DNA from: CAADGV01 sp040290295
Lineage (GTDB): Bacteria > Bacteroidota > Ignavibacteria > UBA10030 > UBA6906
Assembly: GCA_040290295.1 (NCBI GenBank)
Contig: PSMW01000002.1
Span: 124,001-188,000, forward strand
Length of the DNA: 64,000 nt
Reading direction: 5' to 3'
The notes below the pieces were generated by a model. It saw only the letters and a program-made list of their open reading frames with translations. It did not search any database and was not told where the DNA came from. Positions 16,608 to 24,635 of the stretch are shown one piece after another (the first letter of the stretch is position 1; each line of letters opens with the position of its first letter). Position numbers and translations under genes: made by a program.

Positions 16608-17930
16608 TCACGTCTTTTGCTGTTTCTTCTTTGCTGCGGGAAAGAGAATATTGTTGAGAATAAGTCGATAGCCCGGCGAATTCTTGTGGAGTGACAGATC
16701 CGTCGGCGGGTCACCAACGGCATGCTGATAGTCTTCCGGATCGTGGCCGCCGTAGAACGTGAATGTCCCTCGCCCGAAGTTGCCGTGCAGGTACCGCACT
16801 TGGTCCATTCCCTCCTTCTCGGCAAGAATGATCACCGAGCTTTTGATGAGACTCTTCTTGAAGTTCGTGGTTTGTCCTAAGAACCCTTTGATGACGTTGA
16901 CATGATTCTGTGTCAGCATGGTGGGAACCGGATCGAACTTCGCGGAGAACTCGAAGAGTGTGAAGTAATCCGTTTCCGGATTTTGCAAGCCCAGCACATC
17001 GCTCGGCGGCTGATCGATGTCGGAATACTCGTATCGAAGCGGGTTGCGTTCGAGCGTGAAGTTGGTGAACGCGAGCGTCTTCGAGAAATCGAGGCGCTGC
17101 TGTGCGTCGCGATCGGGCGGGTCGCCGTCGTACATAACGTCGCAGATGTCGGTGTTCTCTGCCGCGAGCGCGATATCGTAGGTATCGGTTGCCGAGCACA
17201 TGGCGAACATAAACCCGCCGCCTGCAATGTATTCCTTTATTTTGCGCGCAACGGCTTTCTTCAACTCAGAGACCTTCTTGAAACCCAACTTCTTTGCTTC
17301 TTTCTCCAACATCATTTGCTGTTCGATGTACCAGCTTGCCTGAGCGAACGAGGCGTAGAACTTGCCGTACTGTCCGGTGAAATCTTCGTGGTGAAGGTGG
17401 AGCCAGTCGTACTCGTGGAGCTTGTCTGCCATGACCTCGTCGTCCCACACTTTGTCGTAGTGGATTTCCGCGTACTCGAGTGCAAGGGTCACCGCATCGT
17501 CCCAGGGTTGAAAGCCCGGCGGAACGTACACCGCCACCTTCGGTGCCTTTTCCAGACGGATCACGTCCATGTTGTTGTCATTGCGTTGGACCTCGGCGTA
17601 GATCAGCGCAGCGTCGGCAGCAGTGATGGGCATGAACGCGACGCCGCGGATTCTGCACTCTGCCGCAACAATCTCGTGCGCGTCGATCATGAACGATCCG
17701 CCACGATAGTTCAGCAACCAGTCGAGTTCGATACCCTTCGTGAGTGCCCAGTACGCGATACCGTACGCCTTCAAGTGGTCGGTTTGCGTCAAGTCCATGG
17801 GGATAAGAATCTTCCCTTGCGTCAACGCCTGCATTGCGACCAAGATCATCAATCCGCACAACCCCAGCAAGCGCCGGAGGAGCGCACGTGCTGACTGCAA
17901 GCGGTGTGTTGGTGCTCTGTCCTCGATCAT
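16608..17930 (-). CDS. Secreted LIPMDLTQ-family protein, often mislabelled asparagine synthetase B
   Basis: A 440-residue protein with an N-terminal hydrophobic leader (LCGLMILVAMQALTQ) and then the start KILIPMDLTQTDHLKAYGIAYWAL. Other conserved blocks are VDWLLNYRGGSF-like (LDWLLNYRGGSF), APKVAVYVPP, LHLHHEDFTGQYGKF, GGGFMFAMCSATDTYDIAL and GGHDPEDYQH. Relatives are widespread in Bacteroidota/Chlorobi and, as far as I recall, carry the name asparagine synthetase B. I see no ATP-PPase or Ntn-glutaminase motif, so that name is not supported. GGGFMFAMCSATD looks like a ThuA/amidotransferase-like fold. It starts 15 bases after the TPR gene, with GAGGAG upstream, so they form an operon. Confidence 0.75.
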   Translation of the reverse strand: MIEDRAPTHRLQSARALLRRLLGLCGLMILVAMQALTQGKILIPMDLTQTDHLKAYGIAYWALTKGIELDWLLNYRGGSFMIDAHEIVAAECRIRGVAFMPITAADAALIYAEVQRNDNNMDVIRLEKAPKVAVYVPPGFQPWDDAVTLALEYAEIHYDKVWDDEVMADKLHEYDWLHLHHEDFTGQYGKFYASFAQASWYIEQQMMLEKEAKKLGFKKVSELKKAVARKIKEYIAGGGFMFAMCSATDTYDIALAAENTDICDVMYDGDPPDRDAQQRLDFSKTLAFTNFTLERNPLRYEYSDIDQPPSDVLGLQNPETDYFTLFEFSAKFDPVPTMLTQNHVNVIKGFLGQTTNFKKSLIKSSVIILAEKEGMDQVRYLHGNFGRGTFTFYGGHDPEDYQHAVGDPPTDLSLHKNSPGYRLILNNILFPAAKKKQQKT

Positions 17931-17945
17931 GCTCTGCTCCTCATC

Positions 17946-19796
17946 TTACAAAGAATCTCCTCTCAACTCGCGAATGCGCTTCCGCGCCCGTTCCCCATAG
18001 AGCGATTGCGGGTAGTCTGCAAGCAGCCGCTCGTATGCAGCAAGTGCCTGCGCCTTGTCCTTCAACCGATAGTCGTACACCTCGGCGATGCTAAACTGCG
18101 CTTTGTCGAGAGCAATACTGCTTTCTTTGAATTGACTCAGCAGACGTTGGTACGTGAGCAAGGCATCGTTGTAACGCGCGGCAAGTGTTTGCAACGAGGC
18201 GATGCGAAGCAACGCGTCGTCCACGAAAAGCACTTGAGGATACTTCTCGATCAGAAACTGTAAGGCAGTGATCGCTTCGGTGTATTTCTTTTGGCGTGCA
18301 AGAAAGTCGGCACGGGCAAACTCTTTCAGCGGCGCAGGCGCCGTGAGCGTGTTCTCTTGGAGGAACGCGAGCAAGAGCAGTGCGTCGTTCGCGTAATCGG
18401 CTTTGAGATTGGTGCTGACGGCTTCGAGAGTCTTGAGCGCTTCACTGAAATTGCCGTTGAAGTACTGTACCTCCGCGAGCCTATAGGTTGCTTCGTCCTG
18501 CTGGTCGGGCGTAGCGTTCGGCGCGGCGATAACGGTGCGAAACCATTGCATTGCCCCGGTCGTGTCTCCTTTTGCCGTCAACACCTCGCCGATCTTGATC
18601 GCAGCGTCGTATTGGAGTGCGGGAACGGAAGACTGCTGGACTATCGTGAACGAAGCGAGTGCTGCGTCGAGATCGAAGTAGCGGGAGTATTGAATCATGC
18701 CGATCTGGAACGCCGACCGCGCCGCAAATTCCGTATGGGGATACTCGTTGATGATCGCGCGGAACCGTTCGATCGCGCTCGCAGAGCGCGCCTGTGATTC
18801 GGGAAGGGGCCCTTCGATGCCGGCCTGTGTCGATGCGGTATCTGACTGCACGCTCAGCTCTTTCAGCGCAAGGGCGTAGCCGTACTTCGCATACGGCAGT
18901 CGTTGAGGAGACAACGGTGCCTCGATCGCTGCTTTGTAGGCTTCTGCCGCAATCGCGAACGCTCCCTCTTTGTATGCACGCTCAGCGAAGGCGTACAGTT
19001 CCGCTCCGCGTGCATTTGCCATGCGATCGATCGTTTTGTACACACCGAACGCCTCTTCGTACCGCTTGCCTTCTTGCAACAACCAACCGAGGAGGCGATA
19101 GAGATTCATGTCGTTCGATTTCCGCAACGCTTCGCGAACAACGAGAATCGCTTCGTTGCGGGCTTCCTCTTTGGCGGTGAACTGTGCCATCCGGTTTTGC
19201 ACGTACAACAGTTGCATCGGCGCTTGCTCGAGATAACGGAGAAACTCCGTCGTGGCTCCCGCGTAATCCATGCTCACGGCAAGCAACTGGGCAAGATCGA
19301 GCGTAAAAAGGGTGGGATCGTTGCACGCGATGCGTGCACGCTTGAAGACGGCAGCCCCTTTGTCCAATAGTCGGTGTTCCAGCAAGGAATTGGCAACGAG
19401 GCGATAGGCGTTCGGGTTCGTCGGCTCGGTTGCGATAGCCTTCTCCCAAGCGGCATCCGCCTCTCGTTCGTTTCCTGCTTGATAGAGCGCGCCGCCGAGT
19501 AGGCAGAAGAGATTTGCATCGTTGGGATACATACCGAGCCGATGTCGTATCAACCCCGCCGCTTCGTCATATCGTTTGAGTTGCAGCAACGAACGCCGCA
19601 ACCCATCGAAGTACATGTAGTTGGACGGTTCACGCGCGTACAGCTCGCGATACAGCGTCAACGCGTTCTCGAAATCGCCCCCTTGCTCGTAACTTTGCGC
19701 CAGACGAAACTTCGCGCTCGCGTCTTGTGCCTGCATCGCAGGACAAACAAGAACGACGATGGTCATCGTCACGACTGCAACAACACGCCCGCTCAT
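17946..19796 (-). CDS. Secreted TPR-repeat protein
   Basis: A 616-residue protein with a signal peptide (MSGRVVAVVTMTIVVLVCPAMQAQ) followed by tetratricopeptide-like repeats along its whole length (for example DFENALTLYRELYAREPSN and NEREADAAWEKAIATEPTNPNAYRL), and YbgF/BamD-like repeats at the C-terminus ending SQFKES..AQFSIAEVYDYRL..YPQSLYGERARKRIRELRG. It probably scaffolds periplasmic protein assemblies. The start ATG 19796 has GAGG eight bases upstream; a TTG at 19835 extends the frame but adds no signal feature. It is the first gene of a two-gene operon with the LIPMDLTQ-family protein, suggesting a joint envelope role. Confidence 0.85.
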   Translation of the reverse strand: MSGRVVAVVTMTIVVLVCPAMQAQDASAKFRLAQSYEQGGDFENALTLYRELYAREPSNYMYFDGLRRSLLQLKRYDEAAGLIRHRLGMYPNDANLFCLLGGALYQAGNEREADAAWEKAIATEPTNPNAYRLVANSLLEHRLLDKGAAVFKRARIACNDPTLFTLDLAQLLAVSMDYAGATTEFLRYLEQAPMQLLYVQNRMAQFTAKEEARNEAILVVREALRKSNDMNLYRLLGWLLQEGKRYEEAFGVYKTIDRMANARGAELYAFAERAYKEGAFAIAAEAYKAAIEAPLSPQRLPYAKYGYALALKELSVQSDTASTQAGIEGPLPESQARSASAIERFRAIINEYPHTEFAARSAFQIGMIQYSRYFDLDAALASFTIVQQSSVPALQYDAAIKIGEVLTAKGDTTGAMQWFRTVIAAPNATPDQQDEATYRLAEVQYFNGNFSEALKTLEAVSTNLKADYANDALLLLAFLQENTLTAPAPLKEFARADFLARQKKYTEAITALQFLIEKYPQVLFVDDALLRIASLQTLAARYNDALLTYQRLLSQFKESSIALDKAQFSIAEVYDYRLKDKAQALAAYERLLADYPQSLYGERARKRIRELRGDSL

Positions 19797-19939
19797 ACTC
19801 GATGCCTCATCAAAACTGCTCCATGGTTTTTTCAATATTCAATATATCAAAAATGCATGAGGAAACCAGAGATGGAAAAGCCGCCTTGCGCGGCATCGAG
19901 GTTTTATGTACCTTGCTGTTGCCAAGAAGTCCACTCACC

Positions 19940-19972
19940 ATCACCAAGTGCAGAGATAACCCGCTTGGTGAT
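19940..19972 (+). promoter_or_regulatory. Hairpin with T-rich tail just upstream of dxr
   Basis: ATCACCAAG (19940-19948) and CTTGGTGAT (19964-19972) form a perfect 9-base-pair stem with a 15-base loop, followed by TTTGTTTC. It ends 20 bases before the GTG start of dxr. It could act as an attenuator in the dxr leader, or as an operator dyad in this divergent intergenic region. There is no upstream plus-strand gene nearby that it would terminate. Confidence 0.45.
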
Positions 19973-19992
19973 TTTGTTTCTTCGGATTCAGT

Positions 19993-21162
19993 GTGGCTGT
20001 GAAAAAGCCTAAGAACATAGCGATACTCGGCTCGACAGGTTCGATCGGTCGTAGCACGCTGGAAGTAGTCGCGCACTTTCCCGATCGCTTCCGAGTGACG
20101 TACCTGACGGGTCACCGCAATATCGACCTCCTGCTCGAGCAGGTACGGCGCTTTCAACCACGCGGTATCGTCGTCTTGGAAGAGTACACCGCGTCGGTGC
20201 TGCGCACATCGCTGGATGGCTCCACAGAAGTATTGGCGGGAGAAGAGGGCTTGTGGGAGATCGTCGGTCGAGAGGATGTCGATCTTGTTGTCAGCTCTTT
20301 GGTTGGGTTTGCGGGACTCCGGCCGACATTGCGTGCGATCGAAGCGAGTAAGGACGTTGCTCTCGCCAACAAGGAAGCATTGGTCGTTGCCGGCGAGATT
20401 ATGATGCGCGCCGCGCGCCAGCAGGGCATTCGCTTGCTGCCTATCGACAGCGAACACAGTGCGATACTGCAATGTTTGCGCGGCGAGGACCTCAACGCGG
20501 TCGAACGCCTTATTCTCACTGCTTCAGGTGGTCCATTCCGGACGATGGCAAAGGCAGACTTCTCCACCGTAACCGTACGCGACGCGCTCAAGCATCCCAC
20601 GTGGCGTATGGGCAACAAGATTACGATCGATTCCGCCACGTTGATGAACAAAGGATTGGAGGTGATCGAAGCTCACTGGCTGTTCGGCTTTCCGGCGGAG
20701 CAGATTCACGTGGTGATTCATCCCCAATCCATTATACACTCGATGGTCGAGTTCAAGGACGGGTCGATGAAAGCCCAGCTCGGCATTCCCGATATGAAGA
20801 TCCCTATTCAGTACGCACTGATGTATCCCGAGCGCCCCGCTGCGCCCTACAAGCGATTGGATTTCTCGGAGCTGCGCGAGATGACGTTCGACGAACCCGA
20901 CTACGAGAAGTTCCGTTGTCTCGCGCTCGCTTTCAAGGCACTGGCAATGGGCGGTACGGCGACGACCGTGTTGAACGCTGCAAACGAGGTAGCGGTCCAG
21001 AAATTCCTCAACGAAGAAATTCCTTTTTCGTCGATCCCCCTCCTGATTGAGGAGGCGCTCGACGCACACACTCCGATTGCGCATGCATCGCTTGACGATC
21101 TCGTGCGTATCGATCGCGAAACGCGCTCGTTCGTACACGAGCTTACTGCAACCGCTCAATAA
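19993..21162 (+). CDS. dxr: 1-deoxy-D-xylulose-5-phosphate reductoisomerase
   Basis: The second enzyme of the MEP isoprenoid pathway, making 2-C-methyl-D-erythritol 4-phosphate with NADPH and a divalent metal. The 389-residue protein begins with the NADPH-binding IAILGSTGSIGRSTLEV, has ALANKEALVVAGE and LLPIDSEHSAILQCL (metal-binding Asp and Glu), LTASGGPF, HPTWRMGNKITIDSATLMNKGLEVIEAHWLF and VVIHPQSIIHSMVEF. There is no ATG; GTG 19993 or GTG 19999 starts it, without a clear ribosome site. It is followed 21 bases later by rseP, a very common gene pair. Confidence 0.97.
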   Translation: MAVKKPKNIAILGSTGSIGRSTLEVVAHFPDRFRVTYLTGHRNIDLLLEQVRRFQPRGIVVLEEYTASVLRTSLDGSTEVLAGEEGLWEIVGREDVDLVVSSLVGFAGLRPTLRAIEASKDVALANKEALVVAGEIMMRAARQQGIRLLPIDSEHSAILQCLRGEDLNAVERLILTASGGPFRTMAKADFSTVTVRDALKHPTWRMGNKITIDSATLMNKGLEVIEAHWLFGFPAEQIHVVIHPQSIIHSMVEFKDGSMKAQLGIPDMKIPIQYALMYPERPAAPYKRLDFSELREMTFDEPDYEKFRCLALAFKALAMGGTATTVLNAANEVAVQKFLNEEIPFSSIPLLIEEALDAHTPIAHASLDDLVRIDRETRSFVHELTATAQ

Positions 21163-21183
21163 CTCAGGAGGGAAGGTTACGTT

Positions 21184-22488
21184 ATGGATTATTTGCTTTC
21201 GACGATCGTGATTCTCGGCGTGCTGGTGTTCGTGCACGAGTTCGGGCATTTCCTTGCCGCCAAACTCTTCGGCATGCGCGTCGATGTGTTCTCGATCGGC
21301 TTCCCGCCGCGCGCATTCGGTAAGAAGATTGGCGATACCGACTACTGCGTCTCGTGGATTCCGTTCGGCGGTTACGTGAAGATCGCTGGAATGATCGATG
21401 AGAGCTTCGACACCGACTTCGTGAACCAACCGCCACAACCGTGGGAGTTTCGCGCCAAACCGATTTGGCAACGTATGATCGTCATCTCGGCAGGCGTGAT
21501 CATGAACGTGCTGCTTGCGCTGGGCATGTACAGCGGCCTCGCGTATGTTCACGGCAAAACGGTGTACGACACGACCGAGATCGGGTTCGTGTTCGAGGGA
21601 AGCATTGCCGACTCAGCAGGGTTCCAAAAAGGGGATAGAATTCTGAGCGTGAATGGAAAACCCGTCTCCGATTGGGACGCACTTCGTCGCGCAATCTATT
21701 TGGAGAACATCGGCAGTGAGTTGGATTTCGTGGTGGAGCGAAACGGACGGCGTGTCCATCTCCGTTCGCACGGCGCGCCGCTCGATATGAAGGCGGAGAC
21801 AGATTTCGGGTTGCTTCCCGCTCATTTCCTTGTGGTGGTCAAGAACGTCACGAAAGGGTTGCCCGCTGAGCAGCTCGGCCTCCAACCCCACGATAGTATT
21901 CTGATTCTTGCCGGTAAACCTGTGCAAGCCATCCGCATCGTGGAGACCATTCGCGCAAGCGCGGGCAAGCCGCTGACGATCGAGTGGAAGCGTGCCGATA
22001 GCGTTTTCACGGGAACGATCACGCCGACAGAAAAAGGTCTGATCGGCATCGAGTTTTCCGCGGGCTATGCCGGGCCGATCAAACGAACGGAGTACACGCT
22101 CTTCGAAGCAGTAGGTCAGGGGACCCGTGAAGTGGTACAGGTGGTTGTGGGAACAGTCTCCGGTGTAGCGAGCTTGATTCGCGGCAAGGTGTCGTTCTCC
22201 GAGTCGTTGGCAGGTCCCATCCGCATCGGCAAGTTTGCCAAAGAGTCGTTCGATGTCGGAATAGAAGTGTATCTTCAATTCATGGGGCTGCTCAGTGTGA
22301 GTCTTGCCATCTTGAACATTCTTCCTATCCCTGCACTCGATGGCGGTCATTTGCTCTTTCTTGTCGTCGAGGGCATCATCGGGCGGGAGCTTCCGACGAA
22401 GGTCAAACTCGCCATTCAGCGGACGGGCTTCGTTCTCTTGATCATGTTCATGGCGTTCGCGGTGTATAACGACATTCGAAATTTCTGA
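21184..22488 (+). CDS. rseP: RIP zinc metalloprotease (site-2 protease)
   Basis: A 434-residue intramembrane protease. The zinc site HEFGH is at His18-His22 in the first transmembrane helix (VFVHEFGHFLAAKLFG). Two PDZ-like regions lie in the middle (AGFQKGDRILSVNGKPVSDW and LGLQPHDSILILAGKPV), and the third zinc ligand motif NILPIPALDGGHL comes near the C-terminus. It cleaves membrane-anchored anti-sigma factors or signal peptides within the inner membrane. The ATG follows AGGAGGGAAGGTTACGTT. It is co-transcribed with dxr. Confidence 0.95.
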   Translation: MDYLLSTIVILGVLVFVHEFGHFLAAKLFGMRVDVFSIGFPPRAFGKKIGDTDYCVSWIPFGGYVKIAGMIDESFDTDFVNQPPQPWEFRAKPIWQRMIVISAGVIMNVLLALGMYSGLAYVHGKTVYDTTEIGFVFEGSIADSAGFQKGDRILSVNGKPVSDWDALRRAIYLENIGSELDFVVERNGRRVHLRSHGAPLDMKAETDFGLLPAHFLVVVKNVTKGLPAEQLGLQPHDSILILAGKPVQAIRIVETIRASAGKPLTIEWKRADSVFTGTITPTEKGLIGIEFSAGYAGPIKRTEYTLFEAVGQGTREVVQVVVGTVSGVASLIRGKVSFSESLAGPIRIGKFAKESFDVGIEVYLQFMGLLSVSLAILNILPIPALDGGHLLFLVVEGIIGRELPTKVKLAIQRTGFVLLIMFMAFAVYNDIRNF

Positions 22489-22679
22489 GCTTGTGGGTTG
22501 TGCTTCTCCGCCCACACGCTCAGGATTGTCTCCCCTCCACCTTGCCTCGGGCTTCTTCAGGAACCCCTTTTCCACCTCCCATGCGCCTGATTCGAGAGCA
22601 AAAGGACGATCGGCCCTGTGCTGATGGGAGGCGGACGCTCACGTGAAGATCACAGAGGGAAGATGAGTTAGCAAGCGGG

Positions 22680-22708
22680 TTGCACTCTATCGCAGTTTTT
22701 GTTATCAT
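22680..22708 (+). promoter_or_regulatory. Candidate promoter of the FecR/barrel/CHASE2-cyclase operon
   Basis: TTGCAC (22680-22685), a 17-base spacer, then TATCAT (22703-22708), 53 bases before the ATG at 22762. Both boxes are close to the sigma-70 consensus. It lies in the 270-base gap after rseP, where a new transcript is expected. Confidence 0.5.
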
Positions 22709-22761
22709 GTTGCGCCAGGGGAACGATCTTCGTCCATACACATGTCAGGAAGGGGAAACTT

Positions 22762-23823
22762 ATGAAGAGCATTCTTCGATCTGTTGCCTTTGGGGGGAAA
22801 ACTGCGCTACTGCTTGTTCTGCTCGTCTTTCTCGCTGCGCGCACACCAGCGCAAATCACTGTCACCACCGTTACGGCGCCGGTCAATACCCTGACGATCA
22901 ACGACTTGGATTATCTGAACTCCACCACACCAAAGTGGCTGTTCACGATCACAATGATCTCCCCGCGTACCGTGCAAGCCGTCATGACGATCAATCTCGA
23001 CGTGATGTTGGCAAACGGCGAGCGCTATATCAATGCCGCGCAATTCATTTCCGAGCCGTTCACAATCGATCGGACGCGTACCGTGACAAACTTGGAATTG
23101 GGCAGAGGGCGCGGTATTCCTCAGCAAACCTATATTTTCAACAACGAGGCGAAGGCAAAGTTTTTGGAGATCGCTCTACCGAGCGGTTCGATGCCGGCCG
23201 GCAGCTATCTGTTCACCGTCAACGTGCGCGAAGTGAACGGTCCTGATTCAGACACGGAACACTTCACCTTCGTTCTCACCAATCCGTCCACGCCGGTTCT
23301 CCTTGCGCCGCAAGATGGCGAAGTCTTGACGGAAGAGTTCCCGTTGTTCGAGTGGCAGTACGACGGACCGCGTGCAACGATCGCCATTTTCGAAAAACTT
23401 CCGGGGCAGGGAAGCTTGGAAGAAACCGCCAGCGGCACGCCGCATCATACGGCAACCATCGAAACACGCTCGTTCCGTTATCCGACCAATGCGCGGACCC
23501 TGCAACCGGGACAAACCTACGTGTGGTACGTAACGGGACTTGTAGGTGCTGCTGGTGGTACGAACATCGAACAACGCAGTGCACTGCGTTCGTTCACGAT
23601 GGCGACGACACGCACCTCGTCGCTGGCGTGGTTGCTGCAGGACCTTGAACGAGCATTGCCCGCAGCGTACAAACCGGTCTTCGATCAAATTCGTGCACAG
23701 AATCTCTCCCCTACTGGTACGTATCGCCTGAACGGCTCACCGATTTCACTCACCGAGTTGCTGCGCGTGTTGAATGAAATTCGAGCGAATCCGGAATCGG
23801 TCGGTTCTGTGGACCTACAATAA
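22762..23823 (+). CDS. Secreted protein with FN3-like region, unknown function
   Basis: A 353-residue protein with a signal peptide (LLLVLLVFLAARTPAQ). The first half (ITVTTVTAPVNTLTINDLDYLNS) is a beta-rich region of unknown family. The middle, TPVLLAPQDGEVLTEEFPLFEWQYDG, is typical of FN3-like domains in Chlorobi/Bacteroidota surface proteins. The C-terminal 70 residues are helical (WLLQDLERALPAAYKPVFDQIR). The ATG has AGGAAGGGG upstream; the frame is open back to 22699. It is first in an apparent operon with a FecR protein, a large barrel and a CHASE2-cyclase, so a role in envelope sensing is possible. Confidence 0.75.
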   Translation: MKSILRSVAFGGKTALLLVLLVFLAARTPAQITVTTVTAPVNTLTINDLDYLNSTTPKWLFTITMISPRTVQAVMTINLDVMLANGERYINAAQFISEPFTIDRTRTVTNLELGRGRGIPQQTYIFNNEAKAKFLEIALPSGSMPAGSYLFTVNVREVNGPDSDTEHFTFVLTNPSTPVLLAPQDGEVLTEEFPLFEWQYDGPRATIAIFEKLPGQGSLEETASGTPHHTATIETRSFRYPTNARTLQPGQTYVWYVTGLVGAAGGTNIEQRSALRSFTMATTRTSSLAWLLQDLERALPAAYKPVFDQIRAQNLSPTGTYRLNGSPISLTELLRVLNEIRANPESVGSVDLQ

Positions 23824-23835
23824 GAAAGGGGAGCA

Positions 23836-24531
23836 ATGATGAAACACCTACGAGGAGTTGTGAGTCTTGCGCTGCTCATCGGTGTGACAGCGCTCGGCGC
23901 AATGCCGCCGAAGGATACGGCAATCGCCGTGGTCAGCAAAGTGATTCTCGACGTGATGCGCAAACCTGCTGAACGAGATTGGCAGCCGGCGAAGCGTGGA
24001 GAAGTGCTCGCATCAGGCGAACGTCTCCGCACGGGGGAGAAATCCATCGCGGTCATCAAGTTCAAGGACAATAGCATGCTGCGTGTGCGCGAAAAGAGTG
24101 AAGTGCTCATCGTCGGCACGCAGGAAGGGACGACCTTCTCGAAATCCACGATGATCGAGCGCGGGGTCATCGGCTTCAACGTCAAGAAGCAAAAGCAGGG
24201 GGAGGAGTTTCGTCTCACGTCGCCCACCTCGGTAGCGGCGATTCGCGGCACCAGCGGTCAGTTCGCCGTTTCCGATTCCAGCGACAAGCTGATTGTTCTC
24301 GAGGGCTTGGTACGGTTGCTCAACAAGAGTTCTGCACAGTCGATCGATGTTGCTGCCGGCTACACCGGTGTTTCGACACCAGACGGCAAAGTCGAATTAC
24401 GTGTCTCCACACCTGAAGAGCGGCGTTCCGCTGAAGTATCGGTACAAGCAGCAGAGCAGGAAAACCGGCTCGACATCGAACTGAACGATGGGAAGGGCAA
24501 TCAGAAGAAGATGGAAATCAGATACAAATAA
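23836..24531 (+). CDS. Secreted FecR-domain protein
   Basis: A 231-residue protein with signal sequence (LRGVVSLALLIGVTALGAM) and a FecR domain: VLASGERLRTGEKSIAVIKFKDNSMLRVREKSEV, then TSPTSVAAIRGTSGQFAVSDSSDKLIVLEGLVRLLN and AAGYTGVSTPDG. Here the FecR domain is periplasmic without the anti-sigma N-terminal part of classical FecR. FecR-domain proteins of this kind are often next to CHASE2-containing signalling proteins in other bacteria, and that is also the case here. The C-terminal tail is charged and helical. ATG 23836 and 23839 are both possible. Confidence 0.9.
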   Translation: MMKHLRGVVSLALLIGVTALGAMPPKDTAIAVVSKVILDVMRKPAERDWQPAKRGEVLASGERLRTGEKSIAVIKFKDNSMLRVREKSEVLIVGTQEGTTFSKSTMIERGVIGFNVKKQKQGEEFRLTSPTSVAAIRGTSGQFAVSDSSDKLIVLEGLVRLLNKSSAQSIDVAAGYTGVSTPDGKVELRVSTPEERRSAEVSVQAAEQENRLDIELNDGKGNQKKMEIRYK

Positions 24532-24635
24532 CGAGCTAGCACCACAGCCCACAAGGCTTCGTGCTGTCGGGGCTTTCGTGTGAAACCACACCCTCCGGTA
24601 CAATGAATCTCGGTATGTGCGAACGCGGGCACTCG

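Noticed and set aside
16608..17930. Naming the LIPMDLTQ-type protein asparagine synthetase
   Set aside because: No N-terminal Cys nucleophile, no SGGxDS pyrophosphatase loop, and the protein has an export signal.
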